Positions 1-9,300 are shown, counted from the first letter of the stretch. The stretch is DNA of 9,916 nucleotides from Coleofasciculus sp. S288 (GCA_020216575.1 JAIUYC010000066.1:1-9916), one strand, 5' to 3'. Notes: generated by a model not told the origin, from the letters alone. Program-made: numbers and translations.

Positions 1-2859
1 TTCAAGAGCCTGAACAAGTGCTTCCCACACCATGGGATGCTGGCTGAGTACGGCTTCAATCTCTCCCAACTCGATGCGAAAACCTCTAAGCTTCACCTGG
101 TGGTCTATACGCCCCAGATACTCAATATTGCCGTCAGGCAGGAAACGTGCCAAGTCACCCGTCTTGTATAGGCGAGCACCGGGTTCGTCGCTAAAGGGGT
201 TGGGAATGAATTTCTCGGCGGTCAAATCCGGTCGGTTGATATAGCCTCGCGCTAAAGACACTCCACCGATGTACAGTTCACCTGTAACCCCCACAGGTAC
301 GGGATTGAAATGTCGATCCACGATGTAGATTTGGGTGTTGGCAATCGGAGTGCCAATCGGTGGATGGGAGGGCCAGTCTTCTGGGTTTTTCCCTAACGTC
401 AACGCTGTCACCACATGGGTTTCTGAGGGTCCATAGTGGTTGTGGAGCGAACAATGTTTTAAGAACCCGAAGAGTTTAACGATGGGCTGGGTGATTTGGA
501 GTTGCTCGCCTGTGGTGGTGAGTTCCCGGAGATGGCTTAAATGCTCGGTTTGTAGGCGTGCCATACCTGCTTCTCCCACAGACTCCGCTAGTTGCTGTAG
601 CACAACAACAGGAAGGATCGCTTTCTCAATCGCTTGTTCAAAAAGAAATCGTCCTAAACCTACGACATCCATTCGCAAGGCTTCGGGAAGGATAAATAAA
701 GTACCTCCTGTACCCCAGGTAGCAAACATCTCATGGAAGCTGGCATCGAAGCTCAAGGAAGCAAATTGAAGGGTACGTGCGCCTCGGCACAGTGATGAGT
801 AATGCCATTGGAGCAAATTCACCAAGGGTCGGTGGCTTAAGCCGATGCCTTTGGGCTTTCCAGTCGAGCCTGATGTGTGGATTGCATACGCCAAGTTGTC
901 AGGGTTCGTGCCACTGGCTGGGTTTTCTTGGCTTTCGCAAGCAATATTTTCCCAGTCTTGGTCTAGGCAGATGACACGCGCTCTATGTTCGGGAAGCTTT
1001 TCGACTAACTGTGCCTGGGTCAGTAGCACGGGCGCTTGGGTATCCGCCAGCATGAAAGCCAATCGCTCTTTGGGATAGACCGGATCGAGTGGAACGTAGG
1101 CTCCTCCCGCCTTGAGAATGCCCAACACTCCGATCGCCATCAAGAGCGATCGCTCCACGCAGATTCCCACCAGTACCTCTGGTCCTACTCCGAGCGATCG
1201 CAGGTGGTGCGCCAGCTGATTAGCCCGATGGTTCAATTCCTGGTAAGTGAGCTGTTGGTCTTCAAACACCACAGCCACCCGATCTGGGGTTCGTTCTACC
1301 TGAGCTTCAAATAACTGATGGATACACTGGTCTTGCGGATACTCTGTCTTAGTGTTGTTCCATTCGACTAACAAGTGATGTCGTTCGGCTGCTGTTAGCA
1401 GGGACAGTTGGGAAATTCGCTGTTGGGGATTTGCTGCGATCGCCTCTGGCGCTGCCCCTTGGGCAATCGCTTCCAGCAGGGTTTGGAAATGCCCTAACAT
1501 CCGGGCGATTGTCGTCGCCTCAAACAAATCCGCGTTGTATTCCAATCGTCCAATGAGTCCCTGTTGGGTCTCTGACATTGACAGGGTCAAGTCAAATTTC
1601 GTCGTAGCGCTTTCTACGTCTAAGGGGGCTATAGTTAGACCAGGTAGTTCCAGTTTCCCCATCGGGGCGTTCTGCAAAACAAACATCACCTGAAACAGGG
1701 GACTGTAGCTGAGGTTTCGCTCTGGCTGCAAGGCTTCCACGAGTTGCTCAAAGGGCAGGTCTTGATGAGCGTAGGACTCTAATGTGACCTGCTTGATTCG
1801 AGCCAGTAGTTCAGAGAAAGGCGGGTCTTCTTGAAGGGGGATACGCAGGGCTAGGGTATTGACAAAAAAGCCAATAATTGGTTCAACTTCGCGACGGTTG
1901 CGGTTGGCAATGGGGGAGCCTATACAAATGTCATCTTGTCCGCTGTAGCGCGAGAGTAATGTCGCGAAGGCTGCCAGTAGGGTCATAAAAAGGGTGACTT
2001 CCTCTTGCTGGCTTAAAGCCTTAAGCGCCTCGGTTAACGCTTTAGACAGTCGCAGAGATTGCGTTGATCCCCGAAAAGTCTGAACTGGACGTCGGGGTCG
2101 ATCCGTGGGGAATTCCAAGACGGGAGGACTGCCCCTAAGCTGCTGCTTCCAGTAGTTGAGCTGAGCTTCAAGCGACTCCCCCTGTAACCACTCGCGCTGC
2201 CAAACCGCAAAATCTGCATACTGAAGCGAAAGCTCGGGGAGTGGTGAGGGATTGCCCTGGGACAAGGCTTCGTAAAGTGCGGCTAGTTCCCGCACGAACA
2301 CGCCTAAAGACCAGCCATCAGAGACAATGTGGTGCATTGTCAAAAGAAATACATACTCTGTCTGACTCAAATGCAGCAGAGTAGTCCGTAGCAATGAACC
2401 TTGAGCCAAATCAAAAGGTCGCTGCGCTTCTTCATTCGCCAACTTGAAAACTTCTGCTTCTCGCTCAACCTCTGAAAGCTCCCGCAGATCCACCACAGGT
2501 AAAGCTAAGGTCACGGTAGGAGCGATCGCCTGAACGGGTTCCCCTTCCACTGTGATAAAGGTTGTTCGTAAGGCTTCGTGCCGTCTGACGATTTCCTGAA
2601 GGCTCTGCTCCAGTACGGTTACATTCAGCGCACCTGTCAGCCGAACCGGAAATGAGAGGTTGTAGACAGAACTATTGGCTTCAAACTGGTTAAGGAACCA
2701 CAGTCGCTGTTGAGCATAGGATAGGGGGAAGGTGTTGGACGCTCGACTTTGGGGTTTGATTGGGGTTTGTGTAACATTGCTTTTTTTCTGCATCAATTGC
2801 AGAAGCAGCTCTCGTTTCTCCGGAGAAAGGGCTGCAATGCGTTGATTAAAATCGCTCAT
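1..2859 (-). CDS. NRPS C-A module, 3' end outside window
   Basis: First 953 residues of a synthetase that takes the thiazoline-bound chain from the upstream PCP and couples it to another amino acid. I translated it from ATG 2859 to position 1 with no stop or frameshift. After a helical N-terminal segment (LSPEKRELLLQLMQKK, 11-26) comes a condensation domain (about 43-480) with FPLSYAQQRLWFL (45-57) and HHIVSDG (176-182, catalytic His177). This is a classic LCL type, with no sign of starter, dual or epimerising function. The A domain (about 510 onward) shows A2 LKAGGAYVPLDP (582-593), A3 HTSGSTGKPKG (661-671), A5 NHYGPSE (807-813), A6 GELYIGG (860-866), A7 YKTGDLAR (898-905) and A8 LRGFRIELGEIE (924-935). 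A9, A10 and any carrier lie off the window. The by-eye code is D705 A706 H709 I748 T781 T783 H808 V816 V817; it ends like proline-type codes but differs earlier, so I assign no substrate. The gene begins 13-14 bp after the Cys module, indicating translational coupling. Confidence 0.95.
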   Translation of the reverse strand, partial: MSDFNQRIAALSPEKRELLLQLMQKKSNVTQTPIKPQSRASNTFPLSYAQQRLWFLNQFEANSSVYNLSFPVRLTGALNVTVLEQSLQEIVRRHEALRTTFITVEGEPVQAIAPTVTLALPVVDLRELSEVEREAEVFKLANEEAQRPFDLAQGSLLRTTLLHLSQTEYVFLLTMHHIVSDGWSLGVFVRELAALYEALSQGNPSPLPELSLQYADFAVWQREWLQGESLEAQLNYWKQQLRGSPPVLEFPTDRPRRPVQTFRGSTQSLRLSKALTEALKALSQQEEVTLFMTLLAAFATLLSRYSGQDDICIGSPIANRNRREVEPIIGFFVNTLALRIPLQEDPPFSELLARIKQVTLESYAHQDLPFEQLVEALQPERNLSYSPLFQVMFVLQNAPMGKLELPGLTIAPLDVESATTKFDLTLSMSETQQGLIGRLEYNADLFEATTIARMLGHFQTLLEAIAQGAAPEAIAANPQQRISQLSLLTAAERHHLLVEWNNTKTEYPQDQCIHQLFEAQVERTPDRVAVVFEDQQLTYQELNHRANQLAHHLRSLGVGPEVLVGICVERSLLMAIGVLGILKAGGAYVPLDPVYPKERLAFMLADTQAPVLLTQAQLVEKLPEHRARVICLDQDWENIACESQENPASGTNPDNLAYAIHTSGSTGKPKGIGLSHRPLVNLLQWHYSSLCRGARTLQFASLSFDASFHEMFATWGTGGTLFILPEALRMDVVGLGRFLFEQAIEKAILPVVVLQQLAESVGEAGMARLQTEHLSHLRELTTTGEQLQITQPIVKLFGFLKHCSLHNHYGPSETHVVTALTLGKNPEDWPSHPPIGTPIANTQIYIVDRHFNPVPVGVTGELYIGGVSLARGYINRPDLTAEKFIPNPFSDEPGARLYKTGDLARFLPDGNIEYLGRIDHQVKLRGFRIELGEIEAVLSQHPMVWEALVQALE

Positions 2860-2863
2860 TGTT

Positions 2864-2867
2864 TCCC
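2864..2867 (-). promoter_or_regulatory. Weak RBS for the downstream C-A NRPS
   Basis: GGGA lies 4 nt before ATG 2859 on the minus strand, within the short spacer after the TAA of the Cys module. The match and spacing are poor for a Shine-Dalgarno site. Together with the tiny gap, this suggests initiation by ribosomes finishing the upstream gene. Inference only. Confidence 0.35.
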
Positions 2868-2873
2868 GATTGG

Positions 2874-5800
2874 TTACTGTTGAGAGGCAAGGATTGCCTG
2901 AACTTCGTCGTCTGATAAATCTTCTAGTTCTGCCAAAGCTTGAGTCAGCATTTCGCTATCTGAGTCAAGAGCTAGTTTTTCTGCGATCGCCACAGCTAAA
3001 TCAGCGATCGTGGGAGTTTCAAAAAAGTGGCGTAGGGGCAGTTCTACCTGGAAAGCATCTCGAATGCGAGTCATCACCTGAGTCGCCAGCAGGGAGTTTC
3101 CTCCTAAAGTGAAGAAAAAGTTGTCGTGAATGCCGACGCGATCGATCTCGAGTACTTCAGCCCAAATACCTGCTAGTCTTTTTTCCGTGGGGGTACGAGG
3201 CTCTACAAAGGTTAGAGCCGAATCGGCTTTAACCACATTGGGGGCCGGTAAGGCTCGACGATCGACTTTCCCATTCGGTGACAGTGGCAACTCGTCCAAC
3301 TCAATAAAGGTTGACGGCACCATATAGCTGGGCAATTTGTTACTCAAGAAGTTGTGCAGTTCATCAGGGGTTGGGACTGCCTCTGTATTGGGAACGAAAT
3401 AAGCAGCGAGGCTTTTATGGCTTTGTTGTTCGCCAAAAGCGGTTACTAGGGCCACCTGCACGTCGGGGTGCTGCCCTAACGCTGCCTCAATTTCCCCTAA
3501 CTCAATGCGGTAGCCCCGAACTTTAACCTGCAAGTCTTCCCGACCGAGAAACTCAATGTTACCGTCTGGCAAGTAGCGGCCTCGATCGCCCGTACAGTAG
3601 AGCCGTTCGCCAGTCCTAGGATGGACAATAAAACTGACACGAGTCTTTTCCTCATCTCGCCAGTACCCTTTTGCTAGTCCGAGTCCACCAATATAAAGAG
3701 TTCCCGGTACCCAGATTGGGCAAGGTTCTAGCGCTTGATTGAGTACATAAAAACGCTGGTTAGTCAAGGGCTTGCCGTAGGGAATGCTCTTCCAAGTTGG
3801 GTCAAGTGCTTCAATCGGATAGAAAATAGACCAAATAGAGGCTTCGGTAGCCCCACCCAGACTCACAATCTGTATCTTGTTGTTTAAATCACGAATGGCA
3901 TCGGGTAAGGTTAACGGAATCCAATCCCCACTGAGTAGAACCAACCGCAGTGAGTTCAGCACAACATCGTTTTGACCCGCCGCATATTCCACCAACATCT
4001 GCATCAGGGCGGGTACTGAGTTCCAGATAGTAACTTGCCGTTGGGTGATTAGTGTAGCCCAATGTTCTGGGTTCTTTGTAGCGGAGGCATCCGGAATGAC
4101 AATTGTTCCCCCTGCTGCTAAGGTGCCGAAGATGTCATAGACTGACAGGTCAAAGCTGAGTGAGGAGAGTGCCAAGACGCGATCGCTCGGATCAATACCA
4201 AAGCGCTGGTTAATGTCGAGAATAGTATTAACGGCACCTTGATGGTCAATCATCACCCCTTTGGGCAAACCTGTAGAGCCAGAGGTGTAGATGATGTAGG
4301 CTAAATCCGACGGTTGCTGCACGGACTCCAGAGGAACGGAGGGGCTAGACGTTGCTGAGGTGTCTATGCAGAGACGCACGACGTTTTCTGGCCATTCTAA
4401 GGAGGCGTCGGACTTCGATTGGGTGACTACCCACTGGACTTCTGCCTGCTGCAAGAGGTGCGATCGCCGTTCAGTGGGGAGTTCGGGGTCAATAGGCACG
4501 TAGGCAGCACCAGAAGCAAGGATACCCAAAGCAGCTACAACTTGTTCCCACCCTTTCTCCATGACAATGGCGACAAGCTGGTTGGGACGCGCACCCAATT
4601 GTTGCAGTTGGTATCCTAACTGCCGAGAGCGATCGCCTAACTCTTGATAGGTTAGGGTGCGATTGGTGGTAACGACGGCAGCTTTCTGGGAGTGCAAAGG
4701 CACTTGGTCAAAAAATAAGGTGTGGAGTAAGGTTGTAGATGCAACAGGTGCCTCGGTGGCATTAACTGCTGCCAGTTGCTTCGCCTGTGTTGGCGGTAGC
4801 AGTTGCCGCGTGGTTGCTTCCCCTATCTCATCCTCATTCGCCAGACGCTCGAGGAAATGGCAGTAAGCGGCAAACATATCATCCAAAAGTCCGGTAGGGA
4901 AGAGTTCCTCTACCGCATCCCAGTTAAAAACGAGAGTCCCTGCTTCTTCAGCAACCTGATGGTCTAGATAAACCTGAGGGGTTTGGCTGATACCATAAAC
5001 AGATTCTCCCAGACTATCCTTTGGTGAGGATTGTTTGCTAAGCGTGTCATGGTTTAGGGTACTGGTAAAGACAACTGGCATGAGTACCCCTGAAGCCTGG
5101 TCTTGATGGCGAGCTAATTCCCGCAAAACTTGCACGCCACTCACATAACGGTGGTCGAGGTCGTCCCAGAATTGCTTTTGGAGGCGTCGAGCTCGAACTT
5201 CAAAGGAATCGAGTCCTGAGTTGTCTATTTCCAGTAAGGTTAATGAGGTGAAGTCTCCAACAATCTGATTGACTTCGGGATGCAAGGGCAGGCGATTGAA
5301 GAGCGTCAGATTGATGGTAAAGCGAGGACTCTTACTCCAAAGCGTCAAGATTTCGGCAAAGGCGGCTAGTAATATCCCAGAAGGGGTTAAGCAGGCTTGA
5401 GTGGCTCTGTTCTGGAGGCGACCCCAGGTATCTGGATCGAGTTTTCCCTGACGGCGCACAAAATGGGGGTGTTGAACAGCAGCCAAAGTCTTCTGTAAAG
5501 GGAGTTCAGGGGCAGGCGGTAGGGTGGCGAGGCGGCTTTGCCAATACTCTAAGGAACGGCGGTATAGGGGTGAATTTCGTAAAGCAATCTCTGCTAAAAC
5601 GTAATCCCGAAATGAGAGTTCTATAGGAGGAAGAGAACTCTCTGGGTTGTAGAAGAGTTGGAGGAATTCTCTAGTGAGAATCTCAAAACTCCAAGCATCA
5701 CCAATCAATACATCAATACTGATGTAAAGCCTGATTTTATTGTTGTTGAACCGAGCCGCTTGAATTTTAAACAGAGGCCATCGATCGGCAGGTAGCACTT

Positions 5801-6278
5801 CATGGGACATGCGATCGCGGATTTCCGCCAACTGAGAAGCTACGATGTCAGGACTTTTCCCCCGCAGGTCTAGAACTTCGAGCTTATAGGGAGGCACCTG
5901 CTCCAAAATCCGCTGTTGCCCATCGGGTTGCACGATCGCCCGCAACATCTCGTGACGGTCGATGAGTCGCTGCCAAGTTTTTTCAAATCTCTCTAGGTCT
6001 AAATCGACACAGTCAATTTCTGTATAGGCATGAGTTGCCACGTTGCTCAAATCAAACGCGCCATTGCGACCGATCCAGTAAGCCTGTTGAACGTCAGTGA
6101 TGGGAAAGGGCAAGTACCGATCGCGGGGATTGGGAACGATGATGGGCAGTTTCTCTTGTGGTGACTCATCTCGATCGGTAGACTCAGTTTTACCTCGTAA
6201 ATGCTTATCAAGTAACGCTTGTTTGGCAGGTGAAAGCTTAGACTTTCTCGCAAGTATTTCTTCTTTATTGAGGAACAT
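2874..6278 (-). CDS. NRPS module Cy-A(Cys)-PCP, thiazoline-forming
   Basis: Complete 1134-residue single-module synthetase. It activates cysteine, condenses it with the acyl chain on the preceding PKS carrier, and cyclodehydrates it to a thiazoline. The heterocyclisation domain (about 50-490; DNA 6131-4809) begins with FPITDVQQAYWIGR (58-71). In place of the condensation HHxxxDG it carries DVLIGD (Asp189, Asp194), the DxxxxD hallmark of Cy domains; SQTPQVYLDHQ at 431-441 also fits. The A domain (515-1012; DNA 4736-3243) has A3 YTSGSTGLPKG (664-674), A7 YCTGDRGR (894-901) and A10 NGKVDRRAL (1002-1010). Its by-eye specificity residues are D710 L711 Y714 N753 L781 S783 L807 I815 W816 K1004, exactly the published Cys code DLYNLSLIWK. 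The PCP (1028-1100) has Ser1062 and one extra residue in DNFFFTLGGNSL. The tail 1101-1134 is acidic. No oxidase domain lies between A8 and A9 or after the PCP, so thiazoline, not thiazole, is expected unless oxidised in trans. ATG 6278 is preceded in frame by TGA two codons upstream, which fixes the start. Confidence 0.97.
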   Translation of the reverse strand: MFLNKEEILARKSKLSPAKQALLDKHLRGKTESTDRDESPQEKLPIIVPNPRDRYLPFPITDVQQAYWIGRNGAFDLSNVATHAYTEIDCVDLDLERFEKTWQRLIDRHEMLRAIVQPDGQQRILEQVPPYKLEVLDLRGKSPDIVASQLAEIRDRMSHEVLPADRWPLFKIQAARFNNNKIRLYISIDVLIGDAWSFEILTREFLQLFYNPESSLPPIELSFRDYVLAEIALRNSPLYRRSLEYWQSRLATLPPAPELPLQKTLAAVQHPHFVRRQGKLDPDTWGRLQNRATQACLTPSGILLAAFAEILTLWSKSPRFTINLTLFNRLPLHPEVNQIVGDFTSLTLLEIDNSGLDSFEVRARRLQKQFWDDLDHRYVSGVQVLRELARHQDQASGVLMPVVFTSTLNHDTLSKQSSPKDSLGESVYGISQTPQVYLDHQVAEEAGTLVFNWDAVEELFPTGLLDDMFAAYCHFLERLANEDEIGEATTRQLLPPTQAKQLAAVNATEAPVASTTLLHTLFFDQVPLHSQKAAVVTTNRTLTYQELGDRSRQLGYQLQQLGARPNQLVAIVMEKGWEQVVAALGILASGAAYVPIDPELPTERRSHLLQQAEVQWVVTQSKSDASLEWPENVVRLCIDTSATSSPSVPLESVQQPSDLAYIIYTSGSTGLPKGVMIDHQGAVNTILDINQRFGIDPSDRVLALSSLSFDLSVYDIFGTLAAGGTIVIPDASATKNPEHWATLITQRQVTIWNSVPALMQMLVEYAAGQNDVVLNSLRLVLLSGDWIPLTLPDAIRDLNNKIQIVSLGGATEASIWSIFYPIEALDPTWKSIPYGKPLTNQRFYVLNQALEPCPIWVPGTLYIGGLGLAKGYWRDEEKTRVSFIVHPRTGERLYCTGDRGRYLPDGNIEFLGREDLQVKVRGYRIELGEIEAALGQHPDVQVALVTAFGEQQSHKSLAAYFVPNTEAVPTPDELHNFLSNKLPSYMVPSTFIELDELPLSPNGKVDRRALPAPNVVKADSALTFVEPRTPTEKRLAGIWAEVLEIDRVGIHDNFFFTLGGNSLLATQVMTRIRDAFQVELPLRHFFETPTIADLAVAIAEKLALDSDSEMLTQALAELEDLSDDEVQAILASQQ

Positions 6279-6328
6279 TATTCAGAGGCTCCGACATACC
6301 AAATATTTGAATCTCTCGTTAGTCTTTC
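6279..6328 (-). promoter_or_regulatory. PKS-NRPS intergenic spacer with RBS and small palindrome
   Basis: This is the largest non-coding gap in the window (50 bp). On the minus strand it holds a GGAG Shine-Dalgarno-like element (6289-6292), 10 nt before ATG 6278, and a perfect 10-bp palindrome CAAATATTTG (6300-6309). There is no stem followed by a T-run, so nothing suggests a terminator. With co-directional genes on both sides, read-through as one operon is the likeliest arrangement. I see no convincing -35/-10 pair. Confidence 0.55.
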
Positions 6329-9300
6329 CTATTTCACAACAGGATTTTTATCCGTCTCCAACGTTGAAAGCGCTTCTTCTTCCGTTAATTCTTCTAACTT
6401 CTCTATGAGAATTGCTTCGATCGCTAAAGCCAATTCAGCAACAGAAGGAGCCTCTAAAAGAAAACGGAGGGGGAGTTCTACCTGGAAGTCTTGACGAAGT
6501 TGGGCAATCAATTGAGTTCCGATCAGAGAATTTCCGCCCAAATCAAAGAAGTTGTCGTGGACTCCGACTTGCTCGATACCTAACAACTCTTGATAGCGTG
6601 TAGCAATCCGAAGTTCGGTTTCATTGCTCGGTGCGACATAGGGATTGCGTCGATTTGAACGCGGGTAGAGCGAGGAAACTGTCTCTCTAACCTGGTTATC
6701 TTCTGTGCCTTGCCAGGATTTCCGTTTAATCCACCGCTCAATTTGAACCTTGAGATCGAGTTGCGAAATGGCAATCTGAGGAACTAAACCTGTGGACAAA
6801 ACACGCTGAAAAGCCTCAACAATTTCTTCTGGATTGTCAATTAAGAACCAGTTGGTGCTGCACCAGTGACAATGATTGTGCTGGTTTTGCCGATGAGCAA
6901 AGGCATCTAGAAAGATATTGGCTGAACTATAAGCAGCAAACCCTAGTCCTCCCAAAATCGATGAAATCGAAGAAATTAATAGACAATAATCCAGCTCTTT
7001 GCCTTGCAAAACTCGCTCTAATACGTAGAGTCCGCGTACTTTGGGCTGAAAATGTAATTCACATTCGGCATAACCGGTCTCGGAAATTGCCCTCAACGCA
7101 TCGTTTTCAACGATTCCAGCAGCGTGAATCACCCCATGAATCCTGCCAAATCGCTCTTCTGCCCGGGCGATCGCGGCTTGCATTTGGGCTTCATTGGCGA
7201 CATCGGCGCTAACGATCAGAACCTCAGAACGTAATTTCTCCAACTCTTGGACTTTTCTGATTTGGGTACTGAGGCGATCGCTTCCATCGCGAGTAATTAA
7301 CCATTGCTCCCATTCTTCCCTCGCCGGCAATCCCGAACGCCCTATCAGTACGAGTTTTGCCTGTACGCTTCGCGCCAAGTATTCAGCCAGCATGAGGCCG
7401 AGTTTTCCTAAACCACCGGTAATGAGATACACTCCGCCCTCCCGCAACCGGGTTGGACGCCCAGGTGTATCATCCAACCGTACAGACTCAACATCTTGAA
7501 CCCAGCGATGATTGCCACGATAAGCGACTATCCAGTCAGATGAAGGAGTCGCCAATTCAGCCATGAGTTGGTCGATCGGCTTTTCCTGTTGCTGACACCC
7601 TGATTTTGGCAGTACAAAATCGATGCTGCGGCAGGTGATGTTTGGATATTCCTGGGGAATGACGTTACACAGTCCCAGTAACGTTGCTTTTTCTGGATAA
7701 AACACATCTGTACTTTCCACAGCGTGCATATTGTTGGACAAAACCCAAATTTGCAGTGAATGGGTAATCAGTTGCTGTCCGAGAGCCTTGGCGACAAAGA
7801 GTAGACTGTAGAAACCGGCGTGCTGGGTTTGTTCAAAGTACTCAACTCCCGAACCCACCTGTTCGTCGGATTGAACGCTCCAGGCATGAATGATGGTGTT
7901 GGGAAGCTTATCTCGTTGGCGGAGGTGTTGCAGGAGAGTTTGATAGTCATCTTCTCGTAGCGGATTAAGGCTATATTCCCGCTCCCCAATCTGGCGAAAT
8001 TGCTCTCCAATTCTTACGATAATGACATCTTGGTTTTCGTTTTCTAGTCGTTGCGCGATGGGAAAACCTACTCCACATTCATCGACAAATATCAACCAGC
8101 ATGACGTTTGTTTTTCCCACTTGCCTACTTCCAAGGGAACAGGTGGCATCGATTTTTTCCAGACAGGAATGTAGAACCAATCTGCTATATTTGGCTTTTT
8201 CTCTAAAGAAACCTGCTCCACAGGTGCAACTGGAATCGGTTTTTGTGGTTCAATCCAGTAACGCTGGCGCTCAAAAGGATAAGTCGGTAATGGGATGCGG
8301 TGACGGTACTCGCGGGCATAAAGACTAGACCAATCAATTTTGATTCCTGAAAGCCACAACTGACCCAAACTGTTGAGCAAGAAGGCTACATCTGACTGTC
8401 GATTGTAGGAATACCGAAGTGAGGGCAGCACTACCTTATCTGCGACGGGAACGCTATCTAAACACTGTAGTGTCAAACTGCTCAAGGTCTGCCCCGGCCC
8501 CACCTCCAATAGAATGGGTTTGTGTTGTCTCCACAATTGGTGAACGCCATCGGCAAAACGCACGGGTTCGCACAGATGCCTTGCCCAGTAGTTGGGATCG
8601 GTTGCTTGTTCTGTTGTAATCCACGTTCCCGTGACGTTGGAAATGTAAGGAATTTGGGGGGGGTGGAGCGTGAGAGTTTGAACGAATTCGGTGAATGGTT
8701 GCGCGATCGCATCCATCATATAAGAATGAAAGGCGTGGGAGGTCACGAGACGCCGACAAGCTAAACCCTTTTGACTTAACTGATGTTCTAATTCATCTAC
8801 AGCGCTCGTTGCTCCAGCAATCACGCATTGAGATAAACCGTTAATTGCTGATAAGGAGAGGTTGTTGCTCAAAAGGGGACGCACCTGTTCTTCTGAAAGG
8901 GGAACTGCAAGCATTGCCCCCCCCGGCAACTCCTGAATCATTTGCGCTCTTTTGGCAACCAGAGTTAGAGCGTCTTCTAGAGACAATACCCCTGCAACAG
9001 TTGCCGCTACATATTCCCCGATGCTGTAGCCAATCAGTGCGGTGGGACGAATTCCCCAAGACATCCACATCTGAGCTAAAGCATACTCGATAACAAAAAT
9101 AGCGGGTTGGGTGAGATAGGTTTGATTGAGTTTTTCAGCAGCTGCATCGGGTTTTTCTGGGTCGCGACCGAGCATTTGACGCAGATCGAAACCCGATCGC
9201 GGTGCGCTACTAGCAGGATTTTGTACTGGGAAATCTTTCGGGTTGTTGGGATAAATGACATCTTTTAGATCCAGACCCAACAGAGGTTTGAGGAATTCGC

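Noticed and set aside
1146..1201. Two closely spaced GCGATCGC copies as a specific regulatory site
   Set aside because: HIP1 copies are scattered across the whole window inside coding sequence, so this pair is part of the genome-wide pattern.
1..2859. Possible pseudogene or frameshift, since no stop codon for this frame is visible
   Set aside because: Codon-by-codon reading from 2859 to 1 is open and matches C and A motifs throughout; the missing stop simply lies beyond the window.
2870..3112. Plus-strand open frames, here and at about 440-769, 1036-1314, 7194-7499 and 8845-9093
   Set aside because: They lie antisense inside clearly homologous PKS/NRPS coding sequence, show no recognisable domain, and are short. 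They are shadows of the minus-strand genes.
6300..6309. Palindrome CAAATATTTG as an operator or terminator
   Set aside because: A single AT-rich 10-bp palindrome with no GC stem, T-run or repeated copies is within chance expectation; kept only as a note in the spacer entry.
8454..8759. Minus-strand open frames out of register within the AT region (8454-8759, 8841-9068)
   Set aside because: They overlap the well-conserved AT translation in another frame and look like low-complexity shadow peptides.
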